64,000 nt of DNA, taken from positions 186,001 to 250,000 of the forward strand of contig NZ_MTHD01000002.1 in NCBI RefSeq assembly GCF_001956855.1. The letters run 5' to 3'. This document shows, piece by piece, positions 51,688 to 60,120 of the stretch (within the stretch, counting starts at the first letter, position 1; every line of letters begins with the position of its first letter). A program made the translations under genes and the position numbers. The notes under the pieces are model-generated. The model was not told the origin of the DNA. It was given only the letters and a program-made list of their open reading frames with translations, and searched no databases. This stretch comes from Azonexus hydrophilus. Its GTDB lineage: Bacteria; Pseudomonadota; Gammaproteobacteria; Burkholderiales; Rhodocyclaceae.

Positions 51688-52803
51688 ATGGAAGAGGCAA
51701 ATGGCGCCAGTGTGCGCTGGCATCAACTGCGACTGTATGTCGACAATCATCTGCACGACCGTTATCTGGCGCCGCCATTAACTGTCGTGGTGGCAGCGCT
51801 GCTGACCTTGTGGGTGCCGGTAGGGCAGGCGCTGCTGTGGGCGGGCGTGGAACTGGTGGTGATCGCGGTCTATGTGAGCGTGTATCTGCGCTTCCGCCGC
51901 GCGCCGGCAGAAGACGCAGGGCGCTGGGCGCGGCGGATTGCGCTGGCGCACGGGGCGCACATGGCGATGTGGTCTTCCATCGTGGTCTGGGCTTATCAGC
52001 CGGGCGATCTGAGCAGCCTGATGTTCGTCATGCTGGTGCATGTGGGTCTGATCTCGCTGACCGTGGTGATGAGCAATCCGCACCGCCGCCTGCTGCTGTC
52101 CGATCTGGTGGCGCCGGCGGTGGCGCTGGTGGGGCCGCCGTTGCTGGATGGCAGTCTGTTCAGCGTCGGCCTGACCGCGCTGGGGCTGCTCTACATTGCG
52201 CTGATGCTGCTGGTCGGCCTGAAGATCCATGCCAGTACCCTGGAGGCGCTGGTGCTGCGCCAGCGCAATGACCAGTTGATCAGCGAGCTGGAGCGTCAGG
52301 TCAAGCGCGATGCGCTGACCGGGCTGGCCAATCGCCGCCATTTCATCGAAACCGGCGAGGAGGAGTTGCAGCGGGCGACGCGTTACCGTCATCCGCTGGC
52401 GCTGTTGATGGTGGATATCGATCACTTCAAACCGGTCAACGATACCTATGGTCATCTGGCGGGCGACGAGGTGCTCAAGGCAGTTGCCGCGGTGTGTGCC
52501 GAAAGCGTGCGCGGCAACGATTGCCTGGCCCGTCTGGGCGGGGAGGAGTTCGCCATCCTGATGCCGGAAACGGGGCTCGACGAGGCCGGGGCGGCAGCCG
52601 AACGTCTGCGCGTTGCGGTGGAACGGCTGCGTTGCGAACTGCACGAAGGCTTGGTGACGCCGACAGTGAGCATCGGCGTGGCCATCATCGAGAACACGGG
52701 CGAGAGCCTGTCGTCGCTGATGCGGCGCGGCGACCGGGCGATGTACGCGGCCAAGGCTCAGGGACGCAATCAGGTGGTGATTGCGCCAGCACTGGCTGCA
52801 TGA
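51688..52803 (+). CDS. Diguanylate cyclase with membrane sensor region
   Basis: A 371-residue protein with six predicted spans (about 30-185), similar in layout to MASE-type sensors, and a GGDEF domain (about 210-367). RDALTGLANRRHF contains the RxxD inhibition-site region (RQVKRD) and the active site is GGEEF in LARLGGEEFAILMPE, so it should make cyclic di-GMP. The ATG at 51688 is preferred: GGGGAGGGG lies 4-12 bases upstream, whereas the earlier ATG at 51634 opens with low-complexity residues. Confidence 0.88.
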   Translation: MEEANGASVRWHQLRLYVDNHLHDRYLAPPLTVVVAALLTLWVPVGQALLWAGVELVVIAVYVSVYLRFRRAPAEDAGRWARRIALAHGAHMAMWSSIVVWAYQPGDLSSLMFVMLVHVGLISLTVVMSNPHRRLLLSDLVAPAVALVGPPLLDGSLFSVGLTALGLLYIALMLLVGLKIHASTLEALVLRQRNDQLISELERQVKRDALTGLANRRHFIETGEEELQRATRYRHPLALLMVDIDHFKPVNDTYGHLAGDEVLKAVAAVCAESVRGNDCLARLGGEEFAILMPETGLDEAGAAAERLRVAVERLRCELHEGLVTPTVSIGVAIIENTGESLSSLMRRGDRAMYAAKAQGRNQVVIAPALAA

Positions 52804-52847
52804 CGGGACGGCCAGAAAAAGTCTGGGCCGATCGCGGTTTTTGCGTC

Positions 52848-52853
52848 TATAAT
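52848..52853 (+). promoter_or_regulatory. -10 box of the second tRNA-Asn
   Basis: TATAAT 30 bases upstream of the tRNA, in the same position as for the first tRNA-Asn. Confidence 0.55.
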
Positions 52854-52882
52854 GCGCGCCTTCGCCGCTTCGGCAGCGAAAT

Positions 52883-52958
52883 TCCTCGATAGCTCAGTCG
52901 GTAGAGCGCCGGACTGTTAATCCGTAGGTCCCTGGTTCGAGCCCAGGTCGAGGAGCCA
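52883..52958 (+). tRNA. tRNA-Asn(GTT), copy 2, target of element B
   Basis: A full 76-nt cloverleaf identical to copy 1 except for the acceptor 3' strand (TCGAGGA), which pairs perfectly with TCCTCGA. CCA is encoded. It is followed by element B; the 45-bp 3' part (52914-52958) is repeated at 58198-58242. Confidence 0.97.
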
Positions 52959-52973
52959 TAGATTCAAGCACTT

Positions 52974-52999
52974 AGCCCACTTTTCGGAGTGGGCTTTTT
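52974..52999 (+). terminator. Terminator after tRNA-Asn copy 2
   Basis: An 8-bp stem AGCCCACT/AGTGGGCT followed by TTTTT, 15 bases after the tRNA. Closely similar to those at 45411 and 63646. Confidence 0.8.
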
Positions 53000-53005
53000 G
53001 CTTTT

Positions 53006-54022
53006 CTAGGCCACCGTAGCTAATTCGTAGCCACCTAGAACGGAATTCAACCGTGAAGCCGCTTCCGCCAGATGATCGGGCGCCAGGTGAGCATAACGCT
53101 CCACCATTGCCCCGGTCCGCCAACCGCCCAAGCGTTGAAGCTCATGCGTCGGTGTTCCAGCCTGTCGCTGCCACGTTGCCCAGGTATGCCTCAGATCATG
53201 CCAGCGGAAGTTGTCGATCTCTGCCCGCTTCAAGGCTTTGTGCCAGGCGCGGGTATTGGCCGACTCCAACGGCTTGCCCCGAAACGTAAAGACCCTGCTT
53301 TCGTGCTTTCCCTTTTGCCGAATCAGGACCGAATAGGCCGCCTCATTCAACGGAATGGCAATGGGGCGCCGGTTCTTCGATTGCCAGGCATGTACCCACG
53401 CATGGCGCTGTTCCAGGTTGATCTGTGACCATTCGAGCTTGAGGACATTGCCTTGGCGTAATCCCGTTGCCAGCGAGAACAAAACCAAGTCTCGCAGGTG
53501 TTGCGGCAATTCCGCCAACAGCTTGCCCGCCTGCTCTCTAGTCAGAGAACGTTCACGGCTTGCAGATTCTTTAAAGAGCCTAACCTTCGGCACCTTGTCG
53601 ATCCATTCCCATTCATCCCTGGCGCGAAGGAGAATCGAGCGAATCAGTGCCAAATAACGGTTCGTCGTGGCCTTGGCCGCTTCCTTGAGCTTGGCCGCCC
53701 TGATGCTGTCGATCACGTCCAGGGTGACCTCATCAAGCATCAGCTCCCCGAGGTAGCCATCAAGCCAGATCAACTTGCGCTTGTCCTCGTGGTGCGTGGC
53801 CTTCTCCGAAGTTTCCTCCAGCCAGCGAACTACCGCTTCCTTCCAGGATCGCCGGGCTTTGACCCCCAGGCGATTCTGCTCCCACATCTGGGCTTTTAGC
53901 CGGTCGTGGAATTCCTGGGCTTTGATTTTGTCGTCAGTCCCAGTGCTGCGTTGTACCTTTCGTCCATCGATGACGATTTTGACCCACCAGACGGACGAGT
54001 CTTTGCGTTTGTAGAGTGACAT
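53006..54022 (-). CDS. Tyrosine recombinase (phage-type integrase) of element B
   Basis: A 338-residue integrase. The arm/core-binding region (about 1-150) is followed by the catalytic domain with Arg in ATGLRQGNVL, a Lys in the SKNRRPIAIPL hairpin, HDLRHTWAT (His-xx-Arg) and the nucleophile Tyr in MVERYAHLAPDHL. All catalytic residues are present, so it should be active. It is transcribed toward the tRNA and ends 48 bases from it. Confidence 0.93.
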   Translation of the reverse strand: MSLYKRKDSSVWWVKIVIDGRKVQRSTGTDDKIKAQEFHDRLKAQMWEQNRLGVKARRSWKEAVVRWLEETSEKATHHEDKRKLIWLDGYLGELMLDEVTLDVIDSIRAAKLKEAAKATTNRYLALIRSILLRARDEWEWIDKVPKVRLFKESASRERSLTREQAGKLLAELPQHLRDLVLFSLATGLRQGNVLKLEWSQINLEQRHAWVHAWQSKNRRPIAIPLNEAAYSVLIRQKGKHESRVFTFRGKPLESANTRAWHKALKRAEIDNFRWHDLRHTWATWQRQAGTPTHELQRLGGWRTGAMVERYAHLAPDHLAEAASRLNSVLGGYELATVA

Positions 54023-54222
54023 GCGATGTTCCTTTCATGCGCACCCTGCAACACTCGCCGCCGGTATTGTGACCGGATAAATTCCACCAGGTCAATTTCC
54101 AGGAAGACCCAGCACTTCCCGACCTTGGCCCCAGGAATCTCCCCAGCCCGTGCTTTTTCTTGCAGCGTGACCGGGTGAATCTTCAGGAATGCGGCAGCCT
54201 GTTGCAGGGTGAGCGTTTCCAT
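53896..54222 (-). CDS. AlpA/MerR-type excisionase-like HTH protein
   Basis: A 108-residue frame starting METLTLQQAAAFLKIHPVTLQEKARAGEIPGAKVGKCWVFLEIDLVEFI, the helix-turn-helix of the excisionase family (helix_turn_helix 17). Only the first 60 residues are convincing; the rest lies over the integrase start in another frame and may be a read-through tail. It is 2 bases from the rep stop and is probably coupled to it. Confidence 0.7.
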   Translation of the reverse strand: METLTLQQAAAFLKIHPVTLQEKARAGEIPGAKVGKCWVFLEIDLVEFIRSQYRRRVLQGAHERNIACHSTNAKTRPSGGSKSSSMDERYNAALGLTTKSKPRNSTTG

Positions 54223-54223
54223 C

Positions 54224-55603
54224 TCAGCCCCCCGAGGCCTTCCGGTACGCCTTGGCCTGATCTTCCACTTCCTTGGCCTGGCGCTTGGCTTCCTGTTCAG
54301 GATCGTTGATCCCGGTGTTGTACTGGCGATGTTTCAAGGCGAGCTTTTCCGCGATGAAATCCTCGAAGGGAAGCCCCAGGTCAAATGCCTTCTGCTCGTG
54401 ATAGGCATAGGCACTTGCCAGGAAGTCCTCGCAGCCTTCGTACAACTCCGAGGCCGGGAAGCCGTGCTTGGCCATGTAGGACAGAATCGCGCTGTAACCG
54501 ATCTGGAACAGCTTGTCGTCGTTCGGGCTTCTGGCCGGAGTGAAACGCTTTGCCAGAGGGCCGCCAGTGCCTTCCCAATCGATGGAAGATACGAACAGCC
54601 ATAGGGGATGAATCTGCCAGCGGGAGCGTGTCTTATCGTCGGCATTGGGTAGCGTCAGGCGTAGCCATTCGGTCGTTGCATAGCTCCATAGGCCATCGAG
54701 GTGTTTCATCACCTCTGGGAGCTTGGATAGGCCTTTCTGGGTCAATACATCGCGCTTGATCTCGAACTCCTGGCGCCAGACCAAACCGGAGCCATCCCAA
54801 CCCGCCTTTTGCCAGAGGGGAATGATCCATTCCTTACCGCTGACGACGATCTCCAAGAGCTTGTTGTAGAGCCTGGCAGAGATCACCCCGCCCAAGCCGA
54901 CCGACCAGCCGGAGAATTGACCGGATACGGCATAGGCGTTGATCGACGAGGCCCGAGTGACCCAGGCATGACGATCCCAGCCTTCCATGTCGAATGAGCT
55001 TTGGAAATCGGCAAACAGGTCAATCCGGCTGACGTTGGCGGATTCCTTGAGTTCTCCCAGCTCCGAGAGCAAGGCGTAGAGCTGGCGTTCAGCTTCGACT
55101 GGGCCGGCGTGGGCCAGGAACTTGGCCGAAACCTTCACATAGGCCATTGGTGCCTTGTGGCCTGGGCGCGATAGCTGAATGCGAAAGGCGCCGTCTTCCA
55201 GGATGTAGGGAAACAGGGACGCCCCTTTTTCCTTGACCTCGAAGATATGACCGGCCAGGGGCAACTGGGCTTTGGCAACCTCGCCGGGCGTCTTGGACTG
55301 GGCGAGTTGCTTCAGTTCCTTGAGACGATTATCGACTTCACGGGACAGTTCCCCAGGGTAGGAGAGATAAAGACTATCTACCCCCCAACGAAGGGGTTTG
55401 AACCATTCTTTCCCTGAATTGCTGTTATAGGGTGCTGTGTTACTAAGGGGCGCACCCTTAAAGGCAGGTTCCGCCGCTTCACGGTCCCCGTCCGCCCGGT
55501 CGCTCCGCTGCCCGGTGCGGGCGGGGCTGCGTGAAGCGGCGGTCTGGTTTTGCGTTTGCAGTTCGTTCAGGCCATCGCGGCCACTCTGTTGATACTTCGA
55601 CAT
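54224..55603 (-). CDS. Rep_trans-like replication initiator (element B)
   Basis: A 459-residue Rep. After a hydrophilic N-terminus (about 1-65) come RWGVDSLYLSYPGE, SRIDLFADFQSSFDMEGW, ARLYNKLLEIVVSG (candidate catalytic Tyr), VWRQEFEIKRDVL and IHPLWLFVSSIDWEG, then a long basic/acidic tail (EAKRQAKEVEDQAKAYRKASGG). The motif order equals that of Rep in elements A and C, but the overall sequence is strongly diverged. Rolling-circle initiation is expected from the family. Confidence 0.75.
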   Translation of the reverse strand: MSKYQQSGRDGLNELQTQNQTAASRSPARTGQRSDRADGDREAAEPAFKGAPLSNTAPYNSNSGKEWFKPLRWGVDSLYLSYPGELSREVDNRLKELKQLAQSKTPGEVAKAQLPLAGHIFEVKEKGASLFPYILEDGAFRIQLSRPGHKAPMAYVKVSAKFLAHAGPVEAERQLYALLSELGELKESANVSRIDLFADFQSSFDMEGWDRHAWVTRASSINAYAVSGQFSGWSVGLGGVISARLYNKLLEIVVSGKEWIIPLWQKAGWDGSGLVWRQEFEIKRDVLTQKGLSKLPEVMKHLDGLWSYATTEWLRLTLPNADDKTRSRWQIHPLWLFVSSIDWEGTGGPLAKRFTPARSPNDDKLFQIGYSAILSYMAKHGFPASELYEGCEDFLASAYAYHEQKAFDLGLPFEDFIAEKLALKHRQYNTGINDPEQEAKRQAKEVEDQAKAYRKASGG

Positions 55604-55655
55604 ATCCGTTTTCCTTTTGGAATCGCCAGGAGCGAATGCACCTGGAACGGATATG
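55601..55655. repeat. Nested inverted repeats at the rep start of element B
   Basis: CATATCCGTT (55601-55610) pairs with AACGGATATG (55646-55655), and inside it CCAGG (55626-55630) pairs with CCTGG (55641-55645). The structure covers the rep start. A rep operator or origin is likely. Confidence 0.65.
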
Positions 55656-55704
55656 GATTAAATAGATCGATGCGACCTGCGCCGACTACGCAAAAATACG
55701 AGTT

Positions 55705-56541
55705 TTAAGTGGTTGATTTCGCCCTTTTCATGCGGCCAGCAATGGCTCGTATCCCCTTCGCAGCATCACCTACGTCTGCTTTGCTGGGTGCCGAGTAAAG
55801 GGCTAGTTGCCTTACGAACAAATCGTGCAATTCGTCGTCGTTTAAGCGTTCAACCTTCGATTCCTGGAGGACTTGTAGAACGAACCTAATCTTGTCTGCA
55901 TTGGCCTGGTGCTGCTTTGACAGTGGTGCGTTGATGGCTCGTTTTAACGCAGAGAGAAAGGTTTGATCATCTTCGAGTACGGCACGGCTAATTCTGGCGG
56001 AAATAGAAGGTGCACTCATCGCGCTTGGATCAATTTTGACCGCTTTAAATAATGCAGTATCCCCTTGCCGATTTCCTTGCCGAACCTGGGCGACTAAATC
56101 ATTTAGGTAGGTTCCATAGGCCATCAAAGATTGCAAGGACTTCAAGAGTGAAGTGACCAAGCCGAATATCAAGGCCAGATTTGGACGGAGTTTTTCTTTC
56201 TCTTCTGGAGTAAGTTCTGAGTCATCTTCATCCAATTGCTGGATGTAAGACGCAAGCACCTGAATAGGGCGTTGTGCCGAACTATATGCCTTGATTGCAT
56301 GAAGGGCATCAAAATCACCTGCGATTTTTGAGACATGTTCAGGGAATGGAAGCTCGTAAAGATGGCTCCAAGAGGCAGGTAAGCAATCGCTGGCAAAAAG
56401 ATCGGCACGCCTTTCGATCAGTATAGAACGCATTTCTGCCTCTTCGATCTCTAAGCGCGGCAATGCTTCCAGTAAAAATCGAAGGTCAGCAGGAGGTATT
56501 CTTGCTAACTTAAATTGAATAGTGGTCTGAATTTTTGCCAC
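55705..56541 (-). CDS. Helical hypothetical protein (element B cargo)
   Basis: A 278-residue protein of no recognised family. It is almost all helical: RFLLEALPRLEIEEAEMRSILIERRADLF, then a central part with DDSELTPEEKEKLRPNLALIFGLVTSLLKSLQSLMAYG (possibly one amphipathic or membrane-dipping helix) and a C-terminal bundle (RAVLEDDQTFLSALKRAINA; KIRFVLQVLQESKVERLNDDELHDLFVRQLALY). It is 110 bases downstream of the STAS-HATPase-STAS gene on the same strand, and could be its partner. Confidence 0.55.
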   Translation of the reverse strand: MAKIQTTIQFKLARIPPADLRFLLEALPRLEIEEAEMRSILIERRADLFASDCLPASWSHLYELPFPEHVSKIAGDFDALHAIKAYSSAQRPIQVLASYIQQLDEDDSELTPEEKEKLRPNLALIFGLVTSLLKSLQSLMAYGTYLNDLVAQVRQGNRQGDTALFKAVKIDPSAMSAPSISARISRAVLEDDQTFLSALKRAINAPLSKQHQANADKIRFVLQVLQESKVERLNDDELHDLFVRQLALYSAPSKADVGDAAKGIRAIAGRMKRAKSTT

Positions 56542-56651
56542 GGAAATTTGTGCAAATTTAAAAGTGAGACATCAAACGATAAATTAATGATATACATAAT
56601 CGCACAAAATATGATTATTAATTAATCTTCCTCTGTTTTGGCTGTTTCAAA

Positions 56652-57905
56652 TTAATCTGTGGTACCAACCGCCACACGCTGAGCGATTGCTCGATCAATT
56701 AGCGATTTAACCGTGCTAGAGACTCCGCTAAATTTAAAACGGCTCATAAATGATATGGCTCCAACCTCAACAAATAGTTTTGCAATTAACTCGTCTGCGA
56801 AGCTACTTGAAATGAGAGCGACATCTGAAAAATCAATGACAACAGGATAGTTGGGGCACATCTTCGCCAGGTTTAGTAACTTCTTCCGAAGCGGCGTCCC
56901 AGCTATACGGCTACCAAAAGAATTTGTTTCATCTGACACCCTAAAAACAATTGAATCCTCAATAGGATGTTCGTAATATTTTTCAATATGATCCAAAGGC
57001 GAGTATTTCTTTCCGCCAAATCTTAGTGCTTCTTCCAGTAAATGTGGAACAGAGAAATTGATTTCAGCAACAACCAATGTGCCCTCATAGGGGATTTTTT
57101 CTGAATTTATCCGAAGGCCGTTACGTTCGTTATAAGAAAGTTTTCCATAGCCAGATTCCAATTGGAACTTTCCGCCGCTTCCACTGCATATCTGATAGCT
57201 TCCAAATAACCCATTGCCTTGTCCTAACGACTTATCTCTAGTGACCCCCTCACGGATTGCCCGATCCAATGCATCTGCATCAGATGTAATATCTTTGAAT
57301 CCCTCACGTAGCGAGGTTGGAATCCCAACTCCAGCGTCGGCAACCATGAATAGAAGGCGCTTGGCCTTACTTTTAAATGTCGAGACCTGAACAAAGCCAC
57401 CGACAGGCGACTGAGAATGAACTAAAACGTTATCTGTTAACTCGTTTATTGACCATTCAAGAGCTGCAAAATCGTTTCTCTCTAAATCAGGAATCGCGCC
57501 AAGAATGGCATTGGCAATTCTATTGACAGCCTTAAACTGCTCGTCTGTTGTTTTGTACTGAGTAGCCGGGACTTGTGTGTGACCACGAAAGTTTGATATG
57601 TCGTATTGCTTTGGAGAAATAATGTTTGCCCAGTTTGAATTTAAAAACAATCTTTTTATTTTGTCATTATCTGGGAGGGCTAGCTGCGTTCCTATCTGTG
57701 CATATTGAAGTCTAGCGACTTGTGCGCATAAGGCCAGCATAGGAGCGGGGAGCGCAGCTGTGCATTTGCTAAAATCAAACTCGACATCTTGGTAACCATC
57801 AGTTTGCACCGCGTGATGAATTGCAGCCAGGGGGCGGTGTAAATCAAGAATAGTGAATTCACCTTCAAATACAATACGGTTTTCTGTTCTGTATATATTT
57901 GACAT
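56652..57905 (-). CDS. STAS - GHKL ATPase - STAS (DUF4325) protein, element B cargo
   Basis: A 417-residue protein with three parts. Residues 1-100 look STAS-like (FTILDLHRPLAAIHHAVQ, VEFDFSKCTAALPAPMLALCAQVARLQ). Residues about 125-275 are a GHKL/HATPase domain: N box EWSINELTDNVLVHSQ, G1 VADAGVGIP and G2 GQGNGLFGSYQICSGSGG. Residues about 320-410 are a second STAS-like domain of the DUF4325 type (PVVIDFSDVALISSSFADELIAKL). Such domains normally sit in separate partners (anti-sigma kinase and antagonist); here they are fused and carried as cargo. It probably phosphorylates or titrates a STAS partner, or acts in defence. That is inference. Confidence 0.7.
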   Translation of the reverse strand: MSNIYRTENRIVFEGEFTILDLHRPLAAIHHAVQTDGYQDVEFDFSKCTAALPAPMLALCAQVARLQYAQIGTQLALPDNDKIKRLFLNSNWANIISPKQYDISNFRGHTQVPATQYKTTDEQFKAVNRIANAILGAIPDLERNDFAALEWSINELTDNVLVHSQSPVGGFVQVSTFKSKAKRLLFMVADAGVGIPTSLREGFKDITSDADALDRAIREGVTRDKSLGQGNGLFGSYQICSGSGGKFQLESGYGKLSYNERNGLRINSEKIPYEGTLVVAEINFSVPHLLEEALRFGGKKYSPLDHIEKYYEHPIEDSIVFRVSDETNSFGSRIAGTPLRKKLLNLAKMCPNYPVVIDFSDVALISSSFADELIAKLFVEVGAISFMSRFKFSGVSSTVKSLIDRAIAQRVAVGTTD

Positions 57906-58197
57906 AATTACTCTGTTTAGAAGTTGCCGAACAAGATCAAGCTGGCTAGAGTTTCTGGTATTTACAGCAGCACACAGTGATGGATAAAGGATTTACCCAA
58001 AATGCATTATCGATTCTCCTCTTCTGTGCTCTTTGAAGCAAGAGTTGTTGATGGGACGAGGCGAAATAGCAAGCGTAGCTGAATCGTAGCTACAAGCCAT
58101 CAAGTCCAGGTTGCTCTGGGCTTTTTTTGGCTACAAATCACATTTGCGAGTGTTGTAAGGTGCTGATTTATATAATTTTATGGATTGACTGTTGATT
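57906..58197. other. Right end of element B, no gene
   Basis: No open frame of interest. It holds tandem CGTAGC-type repeats (58074-58093) matching those near the integrase and a short T-run after CTCTGGGC (about 58119). AT-rich near the attachment site. Confidence 0.5.
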
Positions 58198-58242
58198 CTG
58201 TTAATCCGTAGGTCCCTGGTTCGAGCCCAGGTCGGGGAGCCA
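58198..58242 (+). repeat. tRNA-Asn 3' fragment: attR of element B and left att of element C
   Basis: Forty-five bases from anticodon stem to CCA, with no 5' half of the tRNA, so it is not a functional gene. It differs from tRNA copy 2 by one base (TCGGGGA instead of TCGAGGA), as does copy 1. Confidence 0.9.
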
Positions 58243-59817
58243 ACCGAATACAGATTTGGGCACTTCAACAGAAGTGCCCTTTTTTGTATCTGCGACAGCC
58301 ATTGCCAGTGCAAGACTGTTGCCCGTGACAACGGCTTCGTTGCCGGTGACACGAATCTCGCCAATGATCTGACGCAGATACGCCTTGGCAAAGCCGCTGT
58401 CGCGGTCGTGCAGTTTCTCTTTCAGTGCCTTGCAGAACAGTTCCACCTGACGCGGACGAATGGCCGGCATGTCGGCACGGCGTTTGTGCGAGGCGATTTC
58501 GGTCAGCACCTCCTGGCGCCGTGTTTGCAGTCGCCGGCTACGCTGCTGGAGTAGTTCATCCAGCGGCAGGATGCCTTTTTCCACAGCTTCAAAGAGTCGT
58601 TCGCTGGCCTGTTGCAACTCGCTCAGTTCAACCTGCAACGCCTTCACGCCCTGTTCGTCCTTTGCCTGCGTGGCTTTGATCTGCGTTTGCAGCCGCGCCA
58701 GAATCTGTTTGACCCGGTCCGGTGTGAATAGCTTATCTGCCAGGGCATCGAGTACAGCGGTATCCATCTTGTCCATCGGCACCGCTGGATTGCTGCACTG
58801 CTGGATGTGCTTGGCAATGCGCGTGTTGCACTTGTAGTAACGATATTGCCCACCCTTGCCGGTGGCCGTGGTCATGCCCGCACCGCAGCAACCGCACTTG
58901 ATCATCCCGGTCAGCAGCGTTTCGCTGGTCAGCGTTCTGGACGGCACCTGATCGAAGGCACGGGAAGCCTTGCGGCCTTTCACTTCCTGAAAGGTCTGCA
59001 CATCGATGATCGGATCGACTTTCAGCAGAATCCACTCCGATTCCGGTTTCAACCGGCGGGATTTGTTCTCCATCCGGTTGAAGTAGTAGTCGCCAACATA
59101 GGTAGCGTTCGACAGCACTTCATGGACCCGCGAACGTGTCCATGAAGCATTGCGATGCTTCCGGCCAGCCTCGTTCAGATAGCTGGCGATCTGCTTGGTG
59201 CCCATCGGGCCATGACCCTTGCCGTTCAGATACAGATCGAAGATTTGCCGCACGACTGCGGACTCAGCCGGGTCAATCGCCAGTTGCTGCTTGCGCTTGC
59301 CCTTGTTGCCCAGCTTCTCCGCTTCAATGGTCTTGTAACCAAAGGGCGGGCGCGAACCATTCCAGAAGCCTTGCCGGGCGTTTTCTTTCATCGCCCGCAA
59401 CGTGTGCTTGCCGTTTTCCTTGCTCTGGTACTCATCGAAGATCGAGAAGATTTTACGGGCCATCTCGCCGGAAGGATCGTCGCTGGTCTGCTGCGTGATC
59501 GAAACCAGCTTCACCCCGGCACGTTTTAATTTGCGTTCATACAAGGCGAATTCCAGCGAGTCCCGGAAGAAGCGCGACAAGCTATGAACGATGATCGCTT
59601 CAAAGGGCGCCGGAGTTTTGGTCGCTTCGGCAATCATTTCCTGAAACACCGGGCGCCGGTCATCGGTGGCCGATGCACCAGCCTCGATATACGTCTCACC
59701 AATCAGATAGCCATGGCCCTTGCACCATTCCTGCATCTGCCGCAGCTGGTCAGGAATCGACAAGTCCTTGTCAGCCTGTTTGACCGTTGAAACCCGTGCA
59801 TAAAGAGCAACTGCCAT
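58201..59817 (-). CDS. Large serine recombinase of element C
   Basis: A 538-residue recombinase nearly identical to the one of element A; Ser10, the zinc-ribbon cysteines and the tRNA-encoded C-terminus are all kept. The few changes (for example around residues 170-245 and 425) are mostly conservative. It should act on the same attachment core, so A and C could excise or recombine with each other, and the two 3.2-kb copies are also a target for homologous recombination. Confidence 0.93.
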   Translation of the reverse strand: MAVALYARVSTVKQADKDLSIPDQLRQMQEWCKGHGYLIGETYIEAGASATDDRRPVFQEMIAEATKTPAPFEAIIVHSLSRFFRDSLEFALYERKLKRAGVKLVSITQQTSDDPSGEMARKIFSIFDEYQSKENGKHTLRAMKENARQGFWNGSRPPFGYKTIEAEKLGNKGKRKQQLAIDPAESAVVRQIFDLYLNGKGHGPMGTKQIASYLNEAGRKHRNASWTRSRVHEVLSNATYVGDYYFNRMENKSRRLKPESEWILLKVDPIIDVQTFQEVKGRKASRAFDQVPSRTLTSETLLTGMIKCGCCGAGMTTATGKGGQYRYYKCNTRIAKHIQQCSNPAVPMDKMDTAVLDALADKLFTPDRVKQILARLQTQIKATQAKDEQGVKALQVELSELQQASERLFEAVEKGILPLDELLQQRSRRLQTRRQEVLTEIASHKRRADMPAIRPRQVELFCKALKEKLHDRDSGFAKAYLRQIIGEIRVTGNEAVVTGNSLALAMAVADTKKGTSVEVPKSVFGWLPDLGSNQGPTD

Positions 59818-59867
59818 ATCGTCCTCCGTATATACCCCGCCGCATACGACATGCAGGGGTTATAGGC

Positions 59868-59932
59868 AATCATCATGGCCTGTCAAGGCAGCCTTGCGGT
59901 GGTTACACCATCCTTGACAGGCCATGCTGATT
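59868..59932. repeat. Inverted repeat upstream of the recombinase, element C copy
   Basis: Same structure as 41567-41631 with one mismatch (left arm AATCATCATGG against CCATGCTGATT). Keeping both arms otherwise identical suggests the structure matters. Confidence 0.65.
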
Positions 59933-59973
59933 ACCTGAATTGGTCTGCATGCCGAATGCGGCACTTTGTTTGC

Positions 59974-60120
59974 TCAATCGTCCTCGCTATCGTCCAGCCG
60001 CAGCACCAACACCAGCAGTTCGCCGAGCATTGAGGCAATCAATTCGATTTCGGCTTCACTGGGTACTGACGGCACAAGCGCATCAGGCAGAATCAGGTGG
60101 ATCGTGGATTGTTTGCTCAC
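59974..60120 (-). CDS. Tiny protein, 48 residues, GTG start (element C)
   Basis: Same frame and length as in element A with one change (Thr to Ile in the opening LTLPDALVPS segment). It starts right after the stop of the 78-residue gene. The intact frame in both copies is the main support. Confidence 0.55.
   Translation of the reverse strand: MSKQSTIHLILPDALVPSVPSEAEIELIASMLGELLVLVLRLDDSEDD

Larger units (their letters stand above)
52914..58242. mobile_element. Integrative element B (tyrosine recombinase, tRNA-Asn site)
   Basis: About 5.3 kb flanked by a 45-bp direct repeat with one mismatch (52914-52958 and 58198-58242) formed by the 3' end of tRNA-Asn, the usual signature of tyrosine-integrase islands. 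Content: integrase, AlpA-like protein, Rep, a helical unknown and a STAS-HATPase-STAS protein, all minus. Arm-type direct repeats (about CGTAGCTRAATCGTAGCYAC) occur near both ends, at 53017-53033 and 58074-58093. No transfer genes. Confidence 0.88.

Noticed and set aside
58198-58242. A third tRNA-Asn gene
   Set aside because: Only the 3' half from the anticodon on is present; no D-arm or 5' acceptor strand.
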